A stretch of DNA of 40,343 nucleotides from Gemmatimonadota bacterium (GTDB taxonomy: Bacteria > Gemmatimonadota > Gemmatimonadetes > Gemmatimonadales > GWC2-71-9): assembly GCA_016177465.1 (NCBI GenBank), contig JACOVF010000139.1, positions 1 to 40,343 on the forward strand, written 5' to 3'. This document shows, piece by piece, positions 21,218 through 29,093 of the stretch (the stretch's first letter is position 1; the number at the start of each line of letters is the position of its first letter). The notes beneath the pieces are model-generated. The model searched no databases, was not told the origin of the DNA, and saw only the letters and a program-made list of their open reading frames with translations. The position numbers and the translations under genes are program-made.

Positions 21218-22587
21218 GGCACATGCTGCTCTGCGCAGGACTGTTCCTGTCCGTCAGTCCGACAGTCCGCCTGTCCGCGCAGGACACGTCCGCCATCGAC
21301 CGCGGGGTTCGCATCGGTATCATCTATCGGCCGGGCGTGCGCCCCGGTTTCGTCATGCTGCCCGGCCGCCCCACGGCGCTCGATTCCGTGCGCGCCATCA
21401 TCGCGCGGGACTTGGACTACAGCGATCGCTTCGAAATGATCACGCTCCCGGGCGGCGACTCCATGCGGCTCGCTGGAACCGCGCGCGCAGGCAGCGCACC
21501 GCGTCCCGGCGGCTCGCGCGGCGGCGCGCTGGCCATCACCCTCAACTATCCGTTGTTCCAGGCGCTCGGCGCTGATTTCGCGGTGGAGGCAGGGCTCGTA
21601 GGCGATACCGCCGTGCTCACCTTACACGACGTCACTGCGGACGCGGTTCGGCGGACCCTCAAGACCCGACTGCCGCCGTCCCAGAGCCCGGGGTTCCGCC
21701 AGGCCGTGCACCGGCTCGCCGATCAGGTTCTCCAGGCCGCCCTCGGCGCCCCGGGCGTCGCCGCCACTCGCATCCTGTTCGTGAGAGACGGCCGGGTGTA
21801 CCTGATCGACCAGGACGGCGCCGACATGCGGCTCGTCTCATCGAGCGATCGCCAGGCGATGTCCCCGGCATGGGCACCCGACGGCCGCCACTTCGGCTAC
21901 ATGGAATTCTTCGCGGGGAAGGGCCAGCTGTTCGTGCAAGAGATGGCGAGCGGCCAGCGGAGGCCGGTCGCCACCACCGGCCAGGCGCTCGACTTCACGC
22001 CGGCCTTCTCGCCCGATGGGCAGACCCTCGCCTTCAGCCGCGCGACTGAAGAGGGCACCGACCTCTACACGGTCAACATCAAGGAGAACTGCTGCTTACA
22101 GCGCTTGACCGTGGGGCGCTTTTCAGACAACTTGTCACCCACGTTTAGTCCGGACGGCCAGCGGATCGCGTTCGTCTCGACGCGATCCGGCCTGCCGCAA
22201 GTGTATGTGATGGCGTCGGATGGGACGGACCAGCAACTGTTCGCCCCGTTCGACTACGGCGTCACCGGGTCGTCGAACGCGCCAGAGTGGTCTCCAGACG
22301 GGCGGTCGGTCGCGTTTCATCGGGACGTCGCCGGCACGCTGCAGGTGTTCGTGCTCGACGTCCGAACGCGCACCGTGCGGCAGCTGACGTCCGTCGGGCG
22401 TAACGAGGACCCGAGCTGGTCGCCCGACAGCCGGCACTTGGTGTTCGTGTCGGACCGGACCGGCTACCGGCAGCTGTGGATCATCGATTTGGACACCGGC
22501 AGGATCCGGCCGCTGCTGCAGCAGAGCGGCGCCCGGCTGCCGGCCTGGTCGCCGCGGCTTCCCGACGTCGCCTCTTCCACCCCCTGA
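21214..22587 (+). CDS. tolB: Tol-Pal system protein TolB
   Basis: A 457-residue periplasmic protein with a signal peptide ending in LSAQ (cut after LSA). N-terminal TolB domain, then a beta-propeller with at least five PD40/WD40-like blades: SPAWAPDGRHFGYM, TPAFSPDGQTLAFSR, SPTFSPDGQRIAFVSTRSG, APEWSPDGRSVAFHR, DPSWSPDSRHLVFVSDR. It binds Pal and TolA in outer-membrane constriction. GTG at 21214 is preceded by GGGAGA with 5-base spacing, favouring it over the ATG at 21223. Confidence 0.93.
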   Translation: MRHMLLCAGLFLSVSPTVRLSAQDTSAIDRGVRIGIIYRPGVRPGFVMLPGRPTALDSVRAIIARDLDYSDRFEMITLPGGDSMRLAGTARAGSAPRPGGSRGGALAITLNYPLFQALGADFAVEAGLVGDTAVLTLHDVTADAVRRTLKTRLPPSQSPGFRQAVHRLADQVLQAALGAPGVAATRILFVRDGRVYLIDQDGADMRLVSSSDRQAMSPAWAPDGRHFGYMEFFAGKGQLFVQEMASGQRRPVATTGQALDFTPAFSPDGQTLAFSRATEEGTDLYTVNIKENCCLQRLTVGRFSDNLSPTFSPDGQRIAFVSTRSGLPQVYVMASDGTDQQLFAPFDYGVTGSSNAPEWSPDGRSVAFHRDVAGTLQVFVLDVRTRTVRQLTSVGRNEDPSWSPDSRHLVFVSDRTGYRQLWIIDLDTGRIRPLLQQSGARLPAWSPRLPDVASSTP

Positions 22588-22603
22588 ACCGGAGAGCGTG
22601 AGA

Positions 22604-23227
22604 ATGAAACGCCTACCCCTGGTCGTTCTGGCCCTGATCGCCGCGGCCGCCACCGGCAGCGCATGCGGCGGCGGAACTCCTCCACCGGCGCCGGCGCCCC
22701 AGGCAAGTCCCGATTCGATCGCGATGGCAGAGCGGGCACGGCAGGATTCCATCGCGGCGGCGCAGGCCGAGGCTGAGCGCCGGGCGCGGGAGGAAGCCGA
22801 ACGTGTGGCCCGGCAGCGCGAGGCTGATTCCCTGGCGGCGATTGCGCGCACGACGGAAGAGGTGCGCAATATGCTGGCCGTGATGATCCACTTCGATTTC
22901 GACAAGGCGAACATCCGACCGGATGACGCGGCGATCCTCGATCAGAAGGTGGGAATCCTCCAGTCCAACCCCAACCTGCGGATCCGGATCAACGGGCACT
23001 GTGACGAACGCGGCTCGGACGAGTACAACCTGGCGCTGGGCAATCGGCGCGCGGTGGCGGCGAAGCAGTACCTCGTGAGCCACGGGATCGACGCCAGCCG
23101 CATCGACACGCAGTCGTGGGGCGAAGAGCGGCCGATGGCGATGGGGCATGACGAAGAGTCGTGGGCGCAAAACCGCCGCGCCGAGGTCGAGATTACGGGC
23201 GGCGGCGACGTCCTCGCCAAGCCGTAA
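22604..23227 (+). CDS. pal: peptidoglycan-associated lipoprotein Pal
   Basis: A 207-residue lipoprotein: signal peptide with lipobox TGSAC (lipidated Cys21), a charged Ala/Glu/Arg-rich helical linker (about 45-85) longer than in E. coli Pal, and an OmpA-like peptidoglycan-binding domain (HFDFDKANIRPDD, INGHCDERGSDEYNLALGNRRA). It anchors the outer membrane to the cell wall. ATG at 22604 has GGAGAG 7 bases upstream; an in-frame GTG at 22598 overlaps that site and is less likely. Confidence 0.94.
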   Translation: MKRLPLVVLALIAAAATGSACGGGTPPPAPAPQASPDSIAMAERARQDSIAAAQAEAERRAREEAERVARQREADSLAAIARTTEEVRNMLAVMIHFDFDKANIRPDDAAILDQKVGILQSNPNLRIRINGHCDERGSDEYNLALGNRRAVAAKQYLVSHGIDASRIDTQSWGEERPMAMGHDEESWAQNRRAEVEITGGGDVLAKP

Positions 23228-23240
23228 GGCACCCTCGCGG

Positions 23241-24026
23241 GTGTCGCGCACCCCGCCGCTCGTCCTAACCCTGGGGCTCGTCGCCGGCTGCGCCCTCAAA
23301 GGGGACGTCCGGAAGGTCGAGCTCCGGGTCGCGGCGCTGAAGGGCGACCTTGCCCATTCGGACTCCGCGCGGGCGGCGGAACGCGACTCGATCCTCGCCG
23401 TCATTGCCGGCGTGCAGCGTGCGCTCGCCGCGCAGCAAGCCTACTTGGTGCAGCTGCGCGGCGATGTGAAGACCGACCTGCTCGCAGTCCAGCAGCAGCT
23501 CGTCGCTATCCAGGAGCTGACGGGGCAGAGCCAGCAGCGGCTCTCCGAGCTGCGACGCCAGCTCCAGGAGCAGGCGCGCCAGCCGCCGGCACCCCTGGAC
23601 ACGGGGAGCCAGTCCGGCGTGCCCGTGGGGCCCTCCGGCAACCCGGCCGGGCCGGGACCGGACCAGATGTACGAGCTGTCCCTCCAGCAGTTCCGTCGCG
23701 GCAGCTTCGCGACGGCACGGCTGGGCTTCCGCGAATTTCTACGAGTGTTCCCCACGAACGAGCGGGCCGCCGATGCGCTGTTCTACGTCGGTGAGACTTT
23801 CTCCCGGGAGAATCCCGATTCGGCGGCCGCGGTGTATGAAACGGTCGTGAAGGCGTACCCGAATTCGCCGCGCGCGCCCTCGGCCCTTTACAAACTGGGC
23901 CTCCTGGCCGAGCAGCGGAGCGACAAAGCGGCCGCCCGGACGTATTTCGCCCGAGTGGTCGCCGGCTACCCGCGCTCGGATGAGGCCAATCTCGCGCGCG
24001 ACAAGCTGCAACGCCTGGGGCAGTAG
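23241..24026 (+). CDS. cpoB: cell division coordinator CpoB (YbgF-like) lipoprotein
   Basis: A 261-residue protein. The GTG at 23241 yields MSRTPPLVLTLGLVAGC with a lipobox (Cys17), so it is probably a lipoprotein, whereas E. coli CpoB is soluble periplasmic. Residues about 25-115 form a long coiled coil, then a Pro/Gly linker. Three C-terminal TPRs follow (DQMYELSLQQFRRGSFATAR, DALFYVGETFSRENPDSAAA, SALYKLGLLAEQRSDKAAAR). Role by family and synteny: links peptidoglycan synthesis with Tol constriction. The frame stays open upstream into pal, but only this start gives a signal sequence. Confidence 0.9.
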   Translation: MSRTPPLVLTLGLVAGCALKGDVRKVELRVAALKGDLAHSDSARAAERDSILAVIAGVQRALAAQQAYLVQLRGDVKTDLLAVQQQLVAIQELTGQSQQRLSELRRQLQEQARQPPAPLDTGSQSGVPVGPSGNPAGPGPDQMYELSLQQFRRGSFATARLGFREFLRVFPTNERAADALFYVGETFSRENPDSAAAVYETVVKAYPNSPRAPSALYKLGLLAEQRSDKAAARTYFARVVAGYPRSDEANLARDKLQRLGQ

Positions 24027-24050
24027 CCTCGCCCCGGGTTGGTGCGGCCC

Positions 24051-27000
24051 GTGCCCGACGAAGCTCCCCGCGGCGAGATGCCGTTCCTCGATCACCTCGA
24101 GGAGCTGCGCTGGCGCATCCTGAAGAGCCTGATCGCGGTGACGCTGGGCACCGCGATCGGTTGGCTCCTGGTGCAACAGATCGACGTCATCGAGGTCCTG
24201 AAGCGGCCGATCGCCCCCTACATCCCGAGTGGCCGGCTCGCCTTCACCAGCCCCACCGAGCCGTTCCTGCTCACCCTCAAGATCGCTTTTGCCGTCGGGC
24301 TGCTGCTCGCCTCGCCGGTGGTGATTTACCAAATCTGGGCGTTCCTGGCGCCCGCGCTGTACACGCGCGAAAAGCGGGTGATCATCCCGGCCCTGTCGGT
24401 GGGCGCCGCGCTGTTCGCGGCGGGCGCGGCCGCGGCGTACTTCTATGCCCTCCCCGCCGCCCTCGGCGTGCTGTTCACCTTCCAGCGCGACGACCTCGCG
24501 GCAATCATCACGATCGATAAGTACTTCGGCTTCGCGCTGCCGTTCATTCTCGCCTTCGGGCTCGTCACCGAGCTGCCGCTCGTCGTGGTAATCCTCGCCT
24601 CGTTGGGGCTCGTGACCCCGCAGTTCTTGGCGCGCAACCGCCGCTACGCGATCGTCGTGGCGGCCTTCGTCGCCGCCCTCCTCACCCCCCCCGATGCACT
24701 CTCGATGCTGATGATGATGGTGCCGCTGGTGCTGCTGTACGAGATCAGCATCGTCTGCGCCTGGGTCGTCGTGCGACGCAAGGCGCGGCGCCGGGCCGCC
24801 GCGGCCAGCTCGGCGGCCGTGGTCGCCCTCCTGGTGCTCAGCGGGACGACGGCGCTGCACGCCCAGAATCCGCCGCCCCAGCCGATCGATTCGCAGAAGG
24901 TACTGCGGCGGCGCCCGCCACCGCCCCGGCCCGGCGCCGCCCAGCCGCCGGGTACCCCCGGCCCCAAGGGAGCAGGTCAGGCCCTCGATAGCGCCGCGGC
25001 GCGGCAGCTCGGCCTCCCCAGCGGCCCCACGCGCGCGTTCCCCGAGCCCGACGCGGTGATCGATTCGCTGCTCACGCTCCACGGCTACGAGGCGACCCGC
25101 TACGTGGCGGACACCCTCCTCGTCGAGGGGGACAGCGGGACGATCTTTCTCCGTGGCGCGGCGTTCGTGGATCGCGAGGGCACCAAGCTCGAAGCCGACT
25201 CCGTGAAGTACCGCGAGGCCGTGTGTCGGTTGGACGCCGCCGGCGACCCCCGCCTGTTCGACCAGGGGACGGTGTTGGTGGGGGAGGGGATGCGCTACGA
25301 CACGTGCCTCAAGCGAGGCACCGTGAACGACGCGCTCACTGATTTCGAGCAGGGTGGCGCGACCTGGTTGATGCGCGGCGACCTGGCCGTGGACTCCGGC
25401 GCGACGCGGTTGTACGGCGCGTCCAGCAAGGTGACTTCCGACACGCGGCCGGAGCCCGACTACCACTTCGCCGCGGGCGAGGTGAAGTGGCTCAACAAGA
25501 ACGTGATGGTGGCGCGGCCGGCGGTGCTCTACGTCCGTGACGTTCCCATCCTCTGGCTGCCGTTCATCTTTCAGGACATCCGCTCGGGGCGTCGCAGCGG
25601 GATGCTGGTGCCGCGCTTCGGGGTGAACGACCTGGTCCGCCCCTCCCGCAGCTACCAACGCCACGTCGCGAACGTGGGCTACTACTTTGCGATCAACGAC
25701 TACGTGGACTTCCTCGCCTCGGCCGACTGGTTCGCCGGACGCAACTTCACCGTCCGGGCGCAGACGCGCTACCGCTGGCTCGACCGCTTCATTACGGGCG
25801 GGATCTCCTACACCCGCCTCGCCCAGACCGACGCGTCGGCCACGTCCACGCGCATCGGGTGGACCCACCAACAACGCTTCGACAGCCGCACCAGCTTCAA
25901 CGCCAGCGTGGACTACGCGACGAGCGCCCGGGTGGTGCAGCGCAACAGCATCGACCCGTTCCTCGCGGTGGCAAACCTCAACTCGCGGGTGAACTTCGAT
26001 AAGCGGTTCGCGTGGGGTGCATTGAGCGTCGGCGGCAGCCGGTCCCAGAACCTGTCGAGCGACCTCGTGAACCAGACCTTCCCCGAGGTGCGCCTCACCC
26101 CGGCGGCGGTGAACATCACACCGACCATCACCTGGTCGCCCGGATTCAGCTATACCAACACCCAAACCTTCCATAACCCCGGCGGCACGATCCTCATCCC
26201 CGGCGACAGCGTCCCCGACACCCTGGCGACCTTTTTCGACGCCCGCCGGACCGCGATCGGATTCCAGACGCCGCTGCGCCTCGGCCGCTGGAACTGGACC
26301 AACAGCGTCGACGTCCAGGACGTGGCCAGCAATCAGCGACAGGAATTCGTGATCCCCGACTCGACTGCGCCCGGCGGCAGCCGCCGCGTCCTCTACGGCC
26401 GCACCTTCGTCACCCGCGTGGACTGGCAGACCGGGATCAACCTGCCCTCGCTCTTCAGCGGCAGCTGGAAACTGCAGCCCGGCATCTCGATCCTGAACAC
26501 GACCTCGGCCGGGCCGTTCATGATCCGCAACCAGTTCTCCGGTGGGAAGTATGTGCGACAGGGGAAACGGCTCGCGTTCCGCGCGTCCATCTCGCCCGCG
26601 TTCTTTGGGTTCTTTCCCGGCGCGGGCCCCCTCGCGCGCATCCGGCACGCCGTGTCCCCGCTCGTGAGCTACGAGTACGCGCCCGGGGCGAAGGTGCCCG
26701 AGGAATACGCACACGTGCTCGACCCCACGGGCCAAACCCTGAACGCCAGGAGTGATCCGCGGCAGCTCATCTCGGTCGGCCTATCGCAGAACATCGAGGG
26801 GAAGTTGCGCCGCCCGGCCGGGGACACCACCGACCAGCCGGCCCGCAAGCTCCGCATCCTGAGCATCAACACGAGCGCCGTCGGCTACAACTTCGAGCAG
26901 GCGAAACAGCCGGGGCGCACGGGGTGGCAAACGCAGTCGATCACCAACACCCTCGCCTCGGACCTGGTGCCGGGGTTCAGCCTCACGCTGGGGCACAACC

Positions 27001-27626
27001 TGTGGCAGGGCCCGGTCGGCTTCGACACAACCAAGTTCAACCCGTTTCTCGAAAACGTCGCGGCGTCGTTCTCCATTACGCCAGCCACGCTGGCCGGGGT
27101 CGCTTCCCTGTTCGGGTTGGGGTCGGGACGCGCGCCCACACCGGCGCCGACGCCAGCTGCCCCAGACCAGGCACCAGAAGTGCCGCCAGCGGCCGGGCCC
27201 GGCCCGCGACAAGGGATGGATCCGCGGTTCAGCGGCTACGCCGGGCCGGGAGGGGTCGGCGTGAGCCGGCGCGGGTTCTCCCTCTCTCTTTCCTACTCGA
27301 GCACCCGCCAGCGCGAACAGGCGCAACCGGTCTCGGGCTCCCCTCCCCCGGGTGCCGGGCAGGGCGGCCGCCAGCAGCTCAACATGACTCTCAGCTTCAG
27401 CCCCACGGCGAAGTGGACCGCGAACTGGACCACCGCCTACGACCTCGATACCCGCCGCTTCGGCCAGCACTACGTCCGCTTCGAGCGGGACCTCTACCGC
27501 TGGCACGCGAGCTTCGCGCTCGTGAAGAGCCCTAACGGGAACTTCGCGTTCAACTTCTACATCTCGTTGCTCGACCAGCCGGACATCAAGTTCGACTACG
27601 ATCAGCAGACGTTTGCGAACCCGTAA
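24051..27626 (+). CDS. TatC-LptD fusion: Sec-independent translocase TatC joined in frame to an LptD-type outer-membrane LPS assembly protein
   Basis: One open frame of 1191 codons. Residues 1-240 are a complete TatC: FLDHLEELRWRI, SPTEPFLLTLK, SPVVIYQIWAFLAPALYTRE, LLTPPDALS, six membrane helices, length close to the family's 240-260. With no stop, the frame continues into RRKARRR (242-248), a hydrophobic stretch and LHAQ (269-272). Then comes an LptD-like protein of about 920 residues: an OstA-type N-terminal domain (about 350-480, FVDREGTKLEADSVKY), the conserved VLYVRDVPILWLPF and SGMLVPRFG, and a long beta-barrel ending in DIKFDYDQQTFANP. TatC is an inner-membrane receptor for twin-arginine proteins; LptD inserts LPS in the outer membrane. 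Cleavage of the internal signal could separate them. TTG 24039, GTG 24042 and ATG 24078 are alternative starts. A lost stop codon cannot be excluded. Confidence 0.85.
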   Translation: MPDEAPRGEMPFLDHLEELRWRILKSLIAVTLGTAIGWLLVQQIDVIEVLKRPIAPYIPSGRLAFTSPTEPFLLTLKIAFAVGLLLASPVVIYQIWAFLAPALYTREKRVIIPALSVGAALFAAGAAAAYFYALPAALGVLFTFQRDDLAAIITIDKYFGFALPFILAFGLVTELPLVVVILASLGLVTPQFLARNRRYAIVVAAFVAALLTPPDALSMLMMMVPLVLLYEISIVCAWVVVRRKARRRAAAASSAAVVALLVLSGTTALHAQNPPPQPIDSQKVLRRRPPPPRPGAAQPPGTPGPKGAGQALDSAAARQLGLPSGPTRAFPEPDAVIDSLLTLHGYEATRYVADTLLVEGDSGTIFLRGAAFVDREGTKLEADSVKYREAVCRLDAAGDPRLFDQGTVLVGEGMRYDTCLKRGTVNDALTDFEQGGATWLMRGDLAVDSGATRLYGASSKVTSDTRPEPDYHFAAGEVKWLNKNVMVARPAVLYVRDVPILWLPFIFQDIRSGRRSGMLVPRFGVNDLVRPSRSYQRHVANVGYYFAINDYVDFLASADWFAGRNFTVRAQTRYRWLDRFITGGISYTRLAQTDASATSTRIGWTHQQRFDSRTSFNASVDYATSARVVQRNSIDPFLAVANLNSRVNFDKRFAWGALSVGGSRSQNLSSDLVNQTFPEVRLTPAAVNITPTITWSPGFSYTNTQTFHNPGGTILIPGDSVPDTLATFFDARRTAIGFQTPLRLGRWNWTNSVDVQDVASNQRQEFVIPDSTAPGGSRRVLYGRTFVTRVDWQTGINLPSLFSGSWKLQPGISILNTTSAGPFMIRNQFSGGKYVRQGKRLAFRASISPAFFGFFPGAGPLARIRHAVSPLVSYEYAPGAKVPEEYAHVLDPTGQTLNARSDPRQLISVGLSQNIEGKLRRPAGDTTDQPARKLRILSINTSAVGYNFEQAKQPGRTGWQTQSITNTLASDLVPGFSLTLGHNLWQGPVGFDTTKFNPFLENVAASFSITPATLAGVASLFGLGSGRAPTPAPTPAAPDQAPEVPPAAGPGPRQGMDPRFSGYAGPGGVGVSRRGFSLSLSYSSTRQREQAQPVSGSPPPGAGQGGRQQLNMTLSFSPTAKWTANWTTAYDLDTRRFGQHYVRFERDLYRWHASFALVKSPNGNFAFNFYISLLDQPDIKFDYDQQTFANP
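24771..24863 (+). other. internal signal-peptide-like segment joining TatC and LptD
   Basis: Residues 241-271 of the fusion read as a textbook Sec signal peptide: basic n-region RRKARRR, hydrophobic core AAVVALLVLSG, and a cleavage site TTALHA|QN. Two other exported proteins in this window end their signals the same way (LRA|Q in the LysM protein, LSA|Q in TolB). The preceding TatC should end in the cytoplasm, which is the correct side for such a signal. The first codon is GTG, so internal initiation is conceivable, but there is no purine-rich ribosome-binding site before it. Confidence 0.7.
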
Positions 27627-27628
27627 GA

Positions 27629-27694
27629 GCGACGCCACGCGCCACGACGCCCAGTCGCACGAAATACCGTGGCGTCTTGGCGTCCTGGCGTCGC
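27629..27694. repeat. imperfect inverted repeat of GGCGTCTT-type units, copy A
   Basis: Just after the fusion gene, arms 27629-27651 (GCGACGCCA and CGCCACGACGCC) face arms 27671-27694 (GGCGTCTTGGCG and TGGCGTCGC); the outer 9 bases pair perfectly and the inner 12 with one mismatch. The right arm reads as three near-octamers GGCGTCTT, GGCGTCCT, GGCGTCGC. The same unit forms copy B at 29027-29068. It may act as a bidirectional terminator or be a REP/MITE-like element. Confidence 0.6.
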
Positions 27695-27701
27695 CGTTTC
27701 G

Positions 27702-27719
27702 TGTCCTCGTGCGAGGACA
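27702..27719. terminator. short hairpin downstream of repeat copy A
   Basis: TGTCCTCG (27702-27709) and CGAGGACA (27712-27719) form a perfect 8-base stem around TG. No T-run follows. With copy A it makes the 194-base gap between the fusion gene and the lipoprotein gene unusually structured. The rest of the gap, to 27820, shows no recognisable promoter. Confidence 0.35.
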
Positions 27720-27820
27720 GTCACACTCTCCGGCTCCTCCGTAACTCGCTGAGCCACCGTCGATTAGCAAACGGCACACCTCCTGCCATACGCTCCGGCG
27801 GACCCCTGTCAGAGGACCGT

Positions 27821-29011
27821 ATGCGTCACGCGCTGAAATACATCGCAGTCGCCGTGGGGCTGATGAGCCTCGGGTGCACCAAGACTCTATTCGTTCCCGG
27901 CGCCATCGCTCCACCCAATGCCCTGGGCTACGAGCTCGAGCCGAGTGGCGATCCGAGTGCCCCGTCGGGGATCCTATTGTTCTGGGATGACGTCTCCGAC
28001 CCGGATCTCGCGAGCTACCGCATTTACTCCCGCGGCGGCTCGAGCGGCGCATTTGGACTGCGCGGGGAGACGACCTCGAACACCTTCCACGACAACGGCG
28101 TGCCTCACCTGCAGTACTACGTCACCACCGTGGGCGTGAACGGCAACGAGAGCGAGGCGAGCAACGTCATAACGGTGGACGAGCGGCTGCAACTCGCACG
28201 GCCCACGTCGCTCGCGTCCGTGTCGCTCAACGGGGCCATCCACTTGCGCTGGGCGGACAACGCCTTCGAGACCGCCCCCGGCCGGTTCAAGTGGTACCGC
28301 GTCTACAGCACGGGATACGACCTCGATCAGGGTCTGTGCGACGCCGCCTGGCAGCTCGAGGGGACGACGGTGGCGCCCGAGTTCCTCGCGTCGGCGATGA
28401 GCAACGGCGTGCCCCGCTGCTTCGGCGTCTCCGCCGTCAGCACGGAAGGTTATGAGAGCCTTTGGTCGCCGCTGCGGCAGGACACCCCGCGGCCCGACGC
28501 CCGGAACGTGCTCGTCTGGGCGTACGACGAAAACGCGGCCCAGGCGGGGTTCCGCTTCTGGGACGACGCGAACCGCGACGGGCAGGCCCAAGCCTCGGAG
28601 CTCGGCGTCGTGACCGACGGTGCACGCACCGACATCGATTTCTGGATCTACCGCGACCCCGCCGATTCGAGCCTGTGGATCGTGCCGGAGTTCGCGGGGA
28701 CCCGGATGCGGCTGTACACGCAGTCGCCCTTGGCGGACCTGACGTCCATCGATTTCGCGCCGGTCTCCGGGTACTCCCGCAACATGATCCAGGCGGCCCC
28801 CGGATACGGTTACGTCTTCGAAATCGTGGAGAGCGCGACGCTGCGCTACGGCGCGCTGCGGGTGACCCACGCAGGCCGGGACTATGTGATCTTCGACTGG
28901 AGCTTCCAGACGGATCCCGGGAACCCGGAGCTGCAGCTCAGGGGCAACCTCCCCACGGTGAGCGGGACAGGCTCGAGCGTGGACGACATACAGGTCGTAG
29001 GCTACAGATAA
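27821..29011 (+). CDS. fibronectin type III-like lipoprotein of unknown function
   Basis: A 396-residue predicted lipoprotein: MRHALKYIAVAVGLMSLGC gives a lipobox with Cys19. Residues about 45-115 look like a fibronectin type III domain (SGILLFWDDVSDPDLASYRI and later YYVTTVGVNGNESEASN). A second, more divergent FN3-like unit follows (IHLRWADNAFE to CFGVSAVSTEGYES). The C-terminal third is beta-rich and unrecognised (FRFWDDANRDGQAQASELG is a possible Ca-binding loop). ATG with AGAGGA upstream (27811-27816). It has no partner in the neighbouring operons and is flanked on both sides by related inverted-repeat elements. Probably an envelope surface-binding or scaffold protein; no function assigned. 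Confidence 0.8.
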   Translation: MRHALKYIAVAVGLMSLGCTKTLFVPGAIAPPNALGYELEPSGDPSAPSGILLFWDDVSDPDLASYRIYSRGGSSGAFGLRGETTSNTFHDNGVPHLQYYVTTVGVNGNESEASNVITVDERLQLARPTSLASVSLNGAIHLRWADNAFETAPGRFKWYRVYSTGYDLDQGLCDAAWQLEGTTVAPEFLASAMSNGVPRCFGVSAVSTEGYESLWSPLRQDTPRPDARNVLVWAYDENAAQAGFRFWDDANRDGQAQASELGVVTDGARTDIDFWIYRDPADSSLWIVPEFAGTRMRLYTQSPLADLTSIDFAPVSGYSRNMIQAAPGYGYVFEIVESATLRYGALRVTHAGRDYVIFDWSFQTDPGNPELQLRGNLPTVSGTGSSVDDIQVVGYR

Positions 29012-29026
29012 ACGCCGAGATGCCGA

Positions 29027-29068
29027 GACGCCAAGACGCCGAGTGTTCGGCGTCTTGGCGTCTTGGTG
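29027..29068. repeat. long perfect hairpin of GGCGTCTT-type units, copy B
   Basis: GACGCCAAGACGCCG (29027-29041) and CGGCGTCTTGGCGTC (29048-29062) form a perfect 15-base stem, extendable by an A-T pair, with a 4-6 base loop; a further TTGGTG continues the unit. It begins 16 bases after the lipoprotein stop and ends about 30 bases before hutH. It could terminate the lipoprotein transcript, and its right arm could lend a weak -35 (TTGGCG, 29055-29060) to hutH. Confidence 0.75.
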
Positions 29069-29093
29069 CGTGGGGGCTAGTTTCCAGCCACCA

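Noticed and set aside
23739..26735. A 998-codon open frame on the minus strand
   Set aside because: It lies opposite the TatC-LptD gene; its product is Arg/His/Gly-rich with no recognisable motif, typical of antisense shadows in GC-rich DNA.
24771..27626. Separate lptD gene from an internal GTG at 24771
   Set aside because: No ribosome-binding site precedes it, and TatC has no stop, so ribosomes from tatC must read through; kept only as an alternative within the fusion finding.
29012..29093. CRISPR or tRNA-like structure
   Set aside because: The repeated units are a single hairpin with no spacers, and no cloverleaf can be drawn.
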